Assembly (NCBI GenBank): GCA_036782715.1
Contig: DAIPYN010000017.1
Coordinates: 1 to 35,643, forward strand
Direction: 5' to 3'
DNA from: UBA3478 sp036782715
Lineage (GTDB): Bacteria > Bacteroidota > Bacteroidia > Flavobacteriales > Flavobacteriaceae
DNA: 35,643 nt
In this document: piece after piece, positions 16,699 to 24,103 of the stretch
Position numbering within the stretch: position 1 is the first letter of the stretch
Layout of the letters: every line of letters begins with the position of its first letter
Translations under genes and position numbers: made by a program
The notes under the pieces: generated by a model
What the model saw: only the letters and a program-made list of their open reading frames with translations
Databases searched by the model: none
Told to the model about the DNA's origin: nothing

Positions 16699-18138
16699 CT
16701 AGTTATTAATGGTTACGTCCATGTAGGGTCGTTTGAATTCAATGGTCTGTTTGGGGCCATTCTCTTCGGTAAATAGTTCAGATTTACGAGAAGACGAAAC
16801 AACGCCAGTGATTTGTTCGATTGCCTTAGCGAACAGCGGTTCGGTAATTGATCCTAGTTCTCCCATATTAATTACCGATTCAGACTGCATAATATCTGGT
16901 ACCAGACCTGTGGTGTAATCAGAAAAACCTACTGAATTCTCATATCTGCCAACTAATGGTTGAAGTGCCCATGAAACATTTGAATTGATGTAAGGCTCTC
17001 TACTTGGATGATAGAGGAATGGAAAATTGGAGTAACCACTAACATCATCTACTAGGGTAATTGAAAATTCGTTTTTACCTCGAGTGGTGTCGCCAATATG
17101 AATGACTTGCATATGTGGGTCTAATCCATTGATGAGAAGTTCACTTGCTGAAGCACTTGTTGTTTCAGTGAGGATAAAAACTCGCGGAAGATTAAGTCCC
17201 TTATTGGCGTCGAAATAATCTTCAAGTTGGCTTCCAAAGGCTTCATTCCATTTTTCGTTCCAGTCTTGGCGAGCAAATACGGTCTCTTCTGTAGCGTTAT
17301 AAATACGGCTCGCAATTTTTCTAGCTGAAGTAGTAGAACCCCCTGAATTATATCGAAGGTCAAGGACCACTTCGTTTACGCCATTACTTTGAAATTCATC
17401 AAATACTGCCATAACCTCTGCGTCATAATTAGCAATAAAGGCGTTGTACATGAGATAGCCTATCTTTTTATCTTCTGTCGAGATGATGGTGTCTAGATAG
17501 ATCGGATGTTCAGCTAAATTCTCTTCTTTGGTCAGCAGTACAGACTCTTCACTATCTATAAAATCTCCATCTATGTATTCTGCTCTTCCTAAAGTATAAC
17601 TATCATCGGTTGAAAATAATAATTCAACATAATTGGAGGTAGTGATTGGTGTTCCGTTTACTCTATTAAACAAGTCTCCGCGTTGAATTCCTTGTCTCTC
17701 CGCATCTGAGTTCTTAATAGTGTACTTGGTATACAGAATCACTTTGTCACTGTCTTCAGCCTCTAATACTAATCCAAATTCTAATCCATTACTTTTGGAG
17801 ATACCTGACAGCGTATTGGTGAGTTCGGTGTAATCATCTGAATAAAAGGTGAATCGATCTTCAGGGTCAAGTAAACTTTCAATGAAGCTCTCTGGGTCTG
17901 GATTGCTGTTTAAATAGTCAATATAATCTGAGGTGTTTTCAATCTTTGAATCTGCCAAATTAGGCACTCTACTTTGCCAGTAATACCATAGGTTCATCGA
18001 TCGCCACATGAAATTTTGAATTTCGATGTCTTCAACACTTACCTCATCAATCTCAGGATTGACTGGGTCTGATGAACAGGAATTCAATAAGATAGTTGCT
18101 GCGACCAAAAGGAGGTACGATATCCGCTTCAATTTCAT
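16699..18138 (-). CDS. S41 family (C-terminal processing-like) protease, lipoprotein
   Basis: A 479-residue envelope serine protease. A lipoprotein signal peptide ends in LLNSC, with Cys21 as the lipidated residue. The N-terminal helical cap (IQNFMWRSMNLWYYW) is followed by a PDZ-like domain around residues 110-200 and the S41 core. VVLDLRYNSGGS is the oxyanion-loop region. SASASE at 328-333 holds the nucleophile, probably Ser330, and Lys355 in TTRGK lies 25 residues later, the Ser-Lys spacing of CtpB. Four residues after the lysine, where CtpA/CtpB have Gln, there is Ser359. It is divergent from the ECF sigma gene, and its -7 element is only 15 bases from the sigma gene's candidate. A link to envelope signalling is inference. 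Confidence 0.9.
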   Translation of the reverse strand: MKLKRISYLLLVAATILLNSCSSDPVNPEIDEVSVEDIEIQNFMWRSMNLWYYWQSRVPNLADSKIENTSDYIDYLNSNPDPESFIESLLDPEDRFTFYSDDYTELTNTLSGISKSNGLEFGLVLEAEDSDKVILYTKYTIKNSDAERQGIQRGDLFNRVNGTPITTSNYVELLFSTDDSYTLGRAEYIDGDFIDSEESVLLTKEENLAEHPIYLDTIISTEDKKIGYLMYNAFIANYDAEVMAVFDEFQSNGVNEVVLDLRYNSGGSTTSARKIASRIYNATEETVFARQDWNEKWNEAFGSQLEDYFDANKGLNLPRVFILTETTSASASELLINGLDPHMQVIHIGDTTRGKNEFSITLVDDVSGYSNFPFLYHPSREPYINSNVSWALQPLVGRYENSVGFSDYTTGLVPDIMQSESVINMGELGSITEPLFAKAIEQITGVVSSSRKSELFTEENGPKQTIEFKRPYMDVTINN

Positions 18139-18154
18139 AAATCGTGATTTGTAA

Positions 18155-18162
18155 CAAATTTA
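18155..18162 (-). promoter_or_regulatory. -7 element of the S41 protease-rmuC operon
   Basis: TAAATTTG on the minus strand (18162 to 18155), 16 bases before the ATG at 18138. No clear -33 TTG is seen at the standard distance. Confidence 0.5.
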
Positions 18163-18176
18163 GGATGAATTCGTCT

Positions 18177-18184
18177 TAATTTCG
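18177..18184 (+). promoter_or_regulatory. Candidate -7 element of the sigma factor operon
   Basis: TAATTTCG, one base off TAnnTTTG, 19 bases before the GTG start. The nearest TTG (18149-18151) is 25 bases upstream, longer than usual; an autoregulated ECF promoter with a different consensus is also possible. Confidence 0.35.
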
Positions 18185-18203
18185 AGAACCTTAGGAATCA
18201 TTT

Positions 18204-18707
18204 GTGAAAGAGGCCGTTTACATAGAGACTGTTCATCAGATTGAGCAGAAATTATATCGCATAGCGAAACGGTTACTGATTTCCCATGAGGAGGCTCAAG
18301 ATGCTACTCAAGAAGTGTTAGTTAAGGTTTGGCAAAGGTCTTCTGAGCTTTCACATGTGAAGAGTATAGAGGCTTATGCCATGACCATGGTGAAGAATTA
18401 TTGTTATGATCGTTTGAAGTCAAAGCAGGCTTCGAATATGAGTATAGAGTATTCTATTCATGATAAGAGTCAGGATCAATCGGAGGCCTTCGAAGCAAAA
18501 GATCGACTTTCCTTTGTCGAGAAAATTGTAAATAATCTACCTGACAAGCAGAAACTCATTTGGCAGCTCAGGGATGTTGAGGGTGCGACCTTTGAGGAAA
18601 TTGCTGAAGTGGTCCAAATGGAGCCAACAGCGATTCGAGTCGCCCTTTCAAGAGCAAGAAAGAAAATAAAAGAAAGTTTAGAACAAATAGATGCTTATGG
18701 AATCTAA
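18204..18707 (+). CDS. ECF-type RNA polymerase sigma factor
   Basis: A 167-residue group 4 sigma factor. Region 2 spans about residues 10-78, with the core-binding AQDATQEVLVKVWQRSSEL and the -10-recognising AYAMTMVKNYCYDRLKSKQ segments. Region 4 covers about residues 103-160, with LPDKQKLIWQLRDVEG and the helix-turn-helix ATFEEIAEVVQMEPTAIRVA. There is no region 1 or 3. The start is GTG at 18204, since no in-frame ATG precedes the conserved region 2. The gene overlaps the next one, a putative anti-sigma membrane protein, by 11 bases, and two exported DUF4252 genes follow within 10 bases of each other. The regulon is unknown; the operon itself is a likely target. Confidence 0.93.
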   Translation: MKEAVYIETVHQIEQKLYRIAKRLLISHEEAQDATQEVLVKVWQRSSELSHVKSIEAYAMTMVKNYCYDRLKSKQASNMSIEYSIHDKSQDQSEAFEAKDRLSFVEKIVNNLPDKQKLIWQLRDVEGATFEEIAEVVQMEPTAIRVALSRARKKIKESLEQIDAYGI

Positions 18708-19116
18708 AGAAATAAAAGAATTAATAGATCGTTATCTAGCGGCAGAAACCAATCTTTCAGAGGAAGAGCGACTAAGAGCCTACTTCAGAAGCGAGAGGGT
18801 AGATTCTTCATTAAATTGGGCAAAAATGCTTTTTGCTTACTCTGAGACCGCTCGTAAAGAGCAATTAGATCCTTCTTCAGTATCCTCATCGAGATTCGAT
18901 TGGAGACGTGTTGCTGCATCAGTTGCTATTATTTGCGTAACAAGTTTTGGAGTTTATCGTCTACAAGAAAACTACCAACAAAAACAAATGCAATTGGCTT
19001 ATCAGCAAACGAAAGAAGCTTTTGATTTAATTGCTACACAAATGAATAAAGGGACGGCTTCGGTTTCTTATCTCGGTTATTATGAAAAGAGCGTTAGCTC
19101 ATTATTAAACAAATAA
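18697..19116 (+). CDS. Single-pass membrane protein, putative anti-sigma factor
   Basis: A 139-residue protein with a charged cytoplasmic N-terminus of about 70 residues, one membrane segment at about 71-88 (VAASVAIICVTSFGVYRL), and a Gln-rich outer part of about 50 residues. The N-terminal IDRYLAAETNLSEEERLRAYF resembles the sigma-binding region of Bacteroidota anti-sigma proteins. No HxxxCxxC zinc motif is present. ATG 18697 is chosen over one two codons upstream; both overlap the sigma gene and their peptides differ by two residues. Overlap with the sigma gene and the N-in topology support an anti-sigma role, but this is inference; no named domain is certain. Confidence 0.7.
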   Translation: MESKEIKELIDRYLAAETNLSEEERLRAYFRSERVDSSLNWAKMLFAYSETARKEQLDPSSVSSSRFDWRRVAASVAIICVTSFGVYRLQENYQQKQMQLAYQQTKEAFDLIATQMNKGTASVSYLGYYEKSVSSLLNK

Positions 19117-19123
19117 AAAGACT

Positions 19124-19678
19124 ATGAAGAATTTCAAACACATCTTATTTCTAGCATTATTTATGCTGACTTCGCTTGCGACATACTCTCAATCGATCTT
19201 TGATAAGTACGCGAGTAAAGACGAGGTAACCTCTGTAGTGATCTCAGAAAATATGTTCAAACTATTTGCGAATATGCAATTAGTGGTTGATGACAAAGAG
19301 GCTCAAGATTTTATTGATATCGCGAAAAATGTGAAAGGTTTACGCGTGCTAACTACCTCAAATACTACGATTGCTGACGATCTCAAAAACGAGGCTCTTG
19401 ACTATGTTCGTTCAAAGAAACTTTCAGAGCTTCTCGTAGTGAAGGACAAAGGCTCGTCTGTATTTTTCTATATCGCTGAAGGAGCTAGTGGAGGGAAAAT
19501 CAAAGAACTTCTCATGCTAGTAACCGAAATTAAAGAGGTCAATATTAATGGTCGAAACTTTGAGACGGTATTACTCTCTTTGACAGGAGATCTTGATATG
19601 GAAAAGATTGGGGCTCTTGCTAATAAGATGAATTTACCAGAGGAGTTAGGTCAAATCAATTCAGCAAAACGCCAATAA
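19124..19678 (+). CDS. DUF4252 family exported protein (first copy)
   Basis: A 184-residue protein of unknown function with a signal peptide (MKNFKHILFLALFMLTSLA, cleavage near residue 22) and no lipobox, so probably periplasmic. The mature part has the DUF4252 pattern: a VTSVVISENMFKLFANM strand-helix early on, a middle KNVKGLRVLTTSN segment, and an LLMLVTEIKEVNINGRNFETVLLSLTGDLD stretch towards the end. It lies seven bases after the putative anti-sigma gene. Being encoded with a sigma/anti-sigma pair suggests it either modulates the signal or is the response product. Confidence 0.8.
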   Translation: MKNFKHILFLALFMLTSLATYSQSIFDKYASKDEVTSVVISENMFKLFANMQLVVDDKEAQDFIDIAKNVKGLRVLTTSNTTIADDLKNEALDYVRSKKLSELLVVKDKGSSVFFYIAEGASGGKIKELLMLVTEIKEVNINGRNFETVLLSLTGDLDMEKIGALANKMNLPEELGQINSAKRQ

Positions 19679-19687
19679 TCGCTATCC

Positions 19688-20233
19688 ATGAAACGATTTA
19701 CTTTACTTGTTCTAGCGGCTGTGTCTATGATCATCTCATGCCAACCAGCGATGACCTTACAGCGTTATTTTATTGAATCACAAGAAAATACCGATTTTAC
19801 ACTCATTGAAATTCCTGCTAGTTTATTAGGTGCTAGTCTAGAAGATTTGACTCCCGAACAAAAGGCCACCTTTTCTTCCCTAAGAAAGGTGAGTGTTTTG
19901 ATGTTCAGAAATGCTGAGAAGAAAGAGTTCATTACTAGTCAACAGTCTCTGATTAATAGCTTTCTGAAAAGTGACGGCTTTGAAGCCTTAGTTTCAGCTA
20001 GAATGAAAGGAGAGGCGCAAGCCAGTATTCTTATTCGTGGAGCCGTAGATCAAATCGATGAGGCTGTATTCTTTGGCTTTGCAGAGGGCGAGGGCTTTGT
20101 TTTAGCTAGAATTTTAGGAGAGCAAATGAACCCTGCCGCGTTTCTTCAACTAGCAGATACGCTTAACGAAGCTGATTTTCAGTTCTTAAGCGAAAGTGTT
20201 CTAAAGGATATACTCGGAGAAGAGCAGTTATAA
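19688..20233 (+). CDS. DUF4252-like lipoprotein (second copy)
   Basis: A 181-residue protein with a lipoprotein signal peptide ending in IISC (Cys18). It is a diverged paralogue of the gene before it: the order of elements is the same, with an ILIRGAVDQIDEAVFFGFAEGEGFVLARILG stretch aligning with the strand-rich end of the first copy, but identity looks low. So the operon encodes one soluble and one membrane-anchored DUF4252-type protein. It follows the first copy after nine bases and ends six bases from the convergent purB. Function is unknown; assignment to DUF4252 rests on pattern and position. Confidence 0.72.
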   Translation: MKRFTLLVLAAVSMIISCQPAMTLQRYFIESQENTDFTLIEIPASLLGASLEDLTPEQKATFSSLRKVSVLMFRNAEKKEFITSQQSLINSFLKSDGFEALVSARMKGEAQASILIRGAVDQIDEAVFFGFAEGEGFVLARILGEQMNPAAFLQLADTLNEADFQFLSESVLKDILGEEQL

Positions 20234-20239
20234 TCAGGT

Positions 20240-21583
20240 TTAGAACCCAAGGTAGTTTTCTGGTCGTATTGCTTTAAGTTCAGACTTCACTGAATCGCTA
20301 ACATTTAATGTTTCGATAAAGTCGTGTATTGCTTCCTCGTTCATCACAGAATGAGTCCTAGTGAGCGCCTTTAGACTTTCATAAGGATTAGGATATTGTT
20401 CTCGACGCAGAATCGTTTGGATTGCTTCAGCAACAACTGCCCAATTATCTGATAGCTCATTCACCACTTTTTCTTTATTGACAAGCAGCTTACCAAAACC
20501 TTTCAGAAGGGATTGCATGGCTAAGATCGAATGACCGATGGGTACTCCAACGTTTCTTAACACCGTACTGTCTGTAAGATCTCTCTGTAACCTGGATACA
20601 GGAAGTTTCGCAGATAAGTGCTCGTAAATAGCGTTCGCAAGACCTAAGTTACCTTCAGCATTCTCAAAGTCGATAGGGTTTACTTTATGCGGCATCGCTG
20701 ACGAACCTACCTCACCCTCTTTGATTCGTTGTTTGAAGTAATCCATTGAGATATAACTCCAGACATCTCGAGATACATCGATGAGGATCGTGTTAATTCG
20801 TTTGTATAAATCAAAAAGACCCGCTAAATGATCATAATGTTCGATTTGAGTAGTTGGATAACTAAAGTGTAATCCTAGGTTTTCAGTCACAAAAGCTCTT
20901 CCGAACTCAGGCCAATTATTCGAAGGATAAGCTACCTTATGAGCATTGTAGTTCCCGGTTGCGCCTCCAAATTTTGCTGAAAATTTTTGTAATTCAAACT
21001 GAGAAATTTGCTCGTGTAAACGTACTGCAAAGACCTTAAATTCTTTACCTAATCTAGTAGGTGAAGCGGGTTGACCATGAGTTCTAGCGAGCATTGGAAT
21101 GTCGCTCAAACCTTCTGCCAACTTTTCGATTTCGATCACTAATTGTTGAAGCATAGGAAGCACGACTTCATAATGAGCTTCTTTCAACGATAGCGGAATA
21201 GCAGTGTTGTTAATATCTTGAGAGGTTAGTCCGAAGTGAACGAACTCCTTGAGATCATCTAACCCCAACCGATCAAATTGATTTTTGATGAAATACTCTA
21301 CCGCCTTAACATCATGATTAGTGACACGTTCAATATCTTTAATCGATTGCGCGTTTTCTTCACTAAAATTTTGATAAATGGCTTTTAAATCCTCCTTAGT
21401 TTTCTGATCTAAAGAATGTAAAGGTTTGACCCCTGTTTCACATAATTCGATGAAGTATTCGATCTCTATTCGAACGCGATACTTGATCAGTGCATATTCT
21501 GAGAAATAAGGAGCAAGGGTAGAAGTTTTTGATCGATATCTACCGTCAATCGGTGAGATGGCTGAAAGTTCAGTGAGATTCAT
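20240..21583 (-). CDS. purB: Adenylosuccinate lyase
   Basis: It releases fumarate from SAICAR and from adenylosuccinate, acting twice in purine synthesis. The 447-residue protein starts MNLTELSAISPIDGRYRSKT, has the TSQDINNTA segment, the ARTHGQPASPT active-site region, and the flexible signature loop GSSAMPHKVNPIDFENAEGN carrying the catalytic serine. The SPIDGRY N-terminus and length match the E. coli-type PurB of about 456 residues. It sits 44 bases downstream of the GH13 gene and has its own candidate promoter, so it is probably transcribed separately. Confidence 0.97.
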   Translation of the reverse strand: MNLTELSAISPIDGRYRSKTSTLAPYFSEYALIKYRVRIEIEYFIELCETGVKPLHSLDQKTKEDLKAIYQNFSEENAQSIKDIERVTNHDVKAVEYFIKNQFDRLGLDDLKEFVHFGLTSQDINNTAIPLSLKEAHYEVVLPMLQQLVIEIEKLAEGLSDIPMLARTHGQPASPTRLGKEFKVFAVRLHEQISQFELQKFSAKFGGATGNYNAHKVAYPSNNWPEFGRAFVTENLGLHFSYPTTQIEHYDHLAGLFDLYKRINTILIDVSRDVWSYISMDYFKQRIKEGEVGSSAMPHKVNPIDFENAEGNLGLANAIYEHLSAKLPVSRLQRDLTDSTVLRNVGVPIGHSILAMQSLLKGFGKLLVNKEKVVNELSDNWAVVAEAIQTILRREQYPNPYESLKALTRTHSVMNEEAIHDFIETLNVSDSVKSELKAIRPENYLGF

Positions 21584-21600
21584 GATGATAAGCTAAAAGG

Positions 21601-21627
21601 CGAAATTAAGACATTCGAGAGAATCAA
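21601..21627 (-). promoter_or_regulatory. Candidate purB promoter
   Basis: Minus strand: TTG (21627-21625), 16 bases, TAATTTCG (21608-21601), 17 bases before the ATG. The -7 has one mismatch to TAnnTTTG and is identical to those proposed for gnd and the sigma gene. Confidence 0.4.
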
Positions 21628-23274
21628 TTAAGGAAACTCAGGGGATAAAAGCACCGTTGATTGATCTGTTTTTAGGTGTACTATTCCATTTTGCGCGGTG
21701 AACCATTGATTTGAATAGGAATCATACCACTTTTCTATAGCCGACCACTCTGCAGGTAGTTGAATGTCAATTTCCTCATTTTGAACTAAGTCAAGACCTA
21801 CAATTACGGTATCATCCTCATAGGTTCGGCTAAAGAAATAGGGTTCAGTTTGAAGCATTTTATGCGCTCCTAAACCGATGGCTGGATGAGATTTTCTAAA
21901 CTGTCCTAATTTCTGCCAATGTGTTAAAATTTCTTTGGTTTCAGGATTCTCAATAGAAGACCAATTCATGAAAGACCTTAGATTAGCATCTCCGATGGCT
22001 CCTTTTACTACTAATGGGCGTGCGGTTTCATCACCATAGTACATCTGTATACCTCCCGGGGCCAAAAGAAGCATATTTGCCGATTTAACAGGCTCCTTTC
22101 TTTCGATATCGAAGGGTTGTGAATCATCGTGGGAGCTGATGTAGCTCAGTATACTTATATTTTTATGCGTTTGATTAAGTAGTGAGTCGTATTTATGAAA
22201 AACGAACTCGTAATCGTTTGATACGTCTGTCTTGAAATCGAAATTGATTAACGCATCAAAACCATAATCGAAATAATTAACCTTCTTATCTCCGAAATTA
22301 TATTCTGGCCCACCGCTGATACCATAAAAATAAACTTCACCAACCATATAAAATGGGGCAGAAGGTACGCTGTTATTCTTTCGATGGTACTCTTCAAAAG
22401 CGCGTTCAGCTTCTTGTTTTAATACTGACCAAGAGTCTTCATCAACGTGTTTCGTTGTATCTACACGAAAACCATCGATACCTAACTCTCTAACATAATC
22501 AGTAAGCCATTTGATGATATAGTTTCTAGGGGTTCTCTTTAGTCCCGTTTTGTTAAAAAAGGTGTCAAGTTCTGCGATTTCCTGCTCCAAACGATGCTCT
22601 GATTCCCAAAAGTCTAGAAGTGTTTGCGGAAGTTCAACTTCTTCAGTAGATTCGGTCTTAATATCAGGTAGATTAGCCACCAAAGTACATTCAACAGTGC
22701 CCTGATAATCTTTGAAATCACATGGAGGGGTTTCTCTAACCCAAGATTCTGTAAAGGTTGGGTCTAGTTCAGTTACCGGACCGGTATGATTTAAGACAGC
22801 ATCCATTACCACCTTAATGCCTGCTTCGTGAGCAGTTTCAACGAATTCTTTTAGCTCGTCATAAGTCCCGAAAGAGGGTTCAATACTAGTCCAATCTTTT
22901 GTCCAATATCCGTGATACCCATAAGTAACTCCAGTACCCTCGTCGGTAGCGTCATCAATTTGTCTAACCACTGGTGTGGTCCAAATAGCATCAACACCTA
23001 ACTTTTGAAAATAACCTTCTTTGATTTTATTGGTTACTCCTTTGAGATTTCCTCCTTCAAACCCTCTTAAAACAGCAGTCTCTTTATCTGCACCAACTCT
23101 AGTGGTATCTGATTCAGCAGTATTAAATCGATCAGTAAGTAGAAAGTAGATGTTAGCAGACTTCCAACTGAAGGTGTCTTTTGAGTCGACCTCTGAAGAA
23201 TTAAGGGAAGACTGACAGCTTATTAAGCTTAGGCCACATATAAAGGATAGAAGGATAGAAGTGTACTTTATCAT
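21628..23274 (-). CDS. GH13 alpha-amylase family lipoprotein
   Basis: A 548-residue alpha-glucan hydrolase of the alpha-amylase family, exported as a lipoprotein (signal peptide ending LISCQ near residue 21). It starts with WKSANIYFLLTDRFN, then has VVMDAVLNHTGP, the nucleophile motif GFRVDTTKH (Asp272), the acid-base motif VGEVYFYG (Glu313), and SSHDD with the third carboxylate (Asp383). All catalytic residues are present, so it should cleave starch- or glycogen-like glucans. A C-terminal beta domain follows. It overlaps the upstream CarboxypepD_reg gene by one base (TAATG). No SusC/SusD pair is adjacent, so it is not in a classical polysaccharide utilisation locus here. Exact specificity is unknown. 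Confidence 0.92.
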   Translation of the reverse strand: MIKYTSILLSFICGLSLISCQSSLNSSEVDSKDTFSWKSANIYFLLTDRFNTAESDTTRVGADKETAVLRGFEGGNLKGVTNKIKEGYFQKLGVDAIWTTPVVRQIDDATDEGTGVTYGYHGYWTKDWTSIEPSFGTYDELKEFVETAHEAGIKVVMDAVLNHTGPVTELDPTFTESWVRETPPCDFKDYQGTVECTLVANLPDIKTESTEEVELPQTLLDFWESEHRLEQEIAELDTFFNKTGLKRTPRNYIIKWLTDYVRELGIDGFRVDTTKHVDEDSWSVLKQEAERAFEEYHRKNNSVPSAPFYMVGEVYFYGISGGPEYNFGDKKVNYFDYGFDALINFDFKTDVSNDYEFVFHKYDSLLNQTHKNISILSYISSHDDSQPFDIERKEPVKSANMLLLAPGGIQMYYGDETARPLVVKGAIGDANLRSFMNWSSIENPETKEILTHWQKLGQFRKSHPAIGLGAHKMLQTEPYFFSRTYEDDTVIVGLDLVQNEEIDIQLPAEWSAIEKWYDSYSNQWFTAQNGIVHLKTDQSTVLLSPEFP

Positions 23275-24041
23275 TATCGGTTGAGAATTTTATATTCTTC
23301 ATAACACTGACTAATAGCATCAAGTATTTGAAGATCGTTTGCGTCTTGTATGAAACTTTGGGAGTAACTACAATTATTTAAAATTCGAACAATCTCTTGT
23401 TGGTCGATTTGCAACAGGACACTAAGTGTTTCACGATCAAATTTAGTAGCTAATAGTTCGCGAATTCGATCATCTTGCTTCATATTTGGAAGCTTGTCGA
23501 ATTGCATTCGATTCTTGGTGAATATGCTCTTTATGAAATTGACGGGTCCATTAAGGACAGAGGATAATTGCTTTGCTGCGCTTTTTGATCTTCCTTCATA
23601 ACTGAAATTCAATCCTGAAATACTGTACTGAAAGGCGCTTGAAATGGGTAAGTTTCGCACATCGATCTCTAGATATCCGGTTAGTTGATACGGGCGAACC
23701 ACTACCTCTTCTAAGGCGTAGGCTAACTCAGTTAGAGTAATTGAGCTATTCTTTAAATTAATCAGGTCATTGGACACACGAACTCTTTCAGGTTTAAATC
23801 CCAAAAAGGTAATGTATAGTGTATCGCCAACGTTTGCGTTTATCCTGAATTCACCTGCGAGATCGGTTATACTACCAATTACCTTATTTAGGTTAATGAC
23901 GTGAACCCCCTCAAGAGGGAGATTATTAGAGCTACTTACAACTTTGGCCTTCAGTTCGACGACTTTAGCCGGGCTTTCCTGCCCAAAAGATGCTCCCCAA
24001 TGAAGCAATATAAAAAGTAAAAGAATTACGCTTTTTTTCAC
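23274..24041 (-). CDS. CarboxypepD_reg-like domain exported protein
   Basis: A 255-residue secreted protein with a signal peptide ending near GASFGQ (residue 20). A carboxypeptidase-regulatory-like beta-sandwich follows at about residues 28-105 (LKAKVVSSSNNLPLEGVHVI, ITDLAGEFRI, DTLYITFLGF), the same domain that begins TonB-dependent receptors, here without barrel or plug. The rest, about 130 residues, is helical and of unknown function, seen in a family of such proteins in Flavobacteriia. The start is GTG at 24041, since the signal peptide begins there. Its stop shares a base with the GH13 start, so the two are translationally coupled. A structural or surface-sorting role is possible but not shown. 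Confidence 0.8.
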   Translation of the reverse strand: MKKSVILLLFILLHWGASFGQESPAKVVELKAKVVSSSNNLPLEGVHVINLNKVIGSITDLAGEFRINANVGDTLYITFLGFKPERVRVSNDLINLKNSSITLTELAYALEEVVVRPYQLTGYLEIDVRNLPISSAFQYSISGLNFSYEGRSKSAAKQLSSVLNGPVNFIKSIFTKNRMQFDKLPNMKQDDRIRELLATKFDRETLSVLLQIDQQEIVRILNNCSYSQSFIQDANDLQILDAISQCYEEYKILNR

Positions 24042-24103
24042 AGTATGCGAATCAAGGAATTAATTTACAAATTCACGAGTGATTAGCGGTAATTAACTTG
24101 ATT

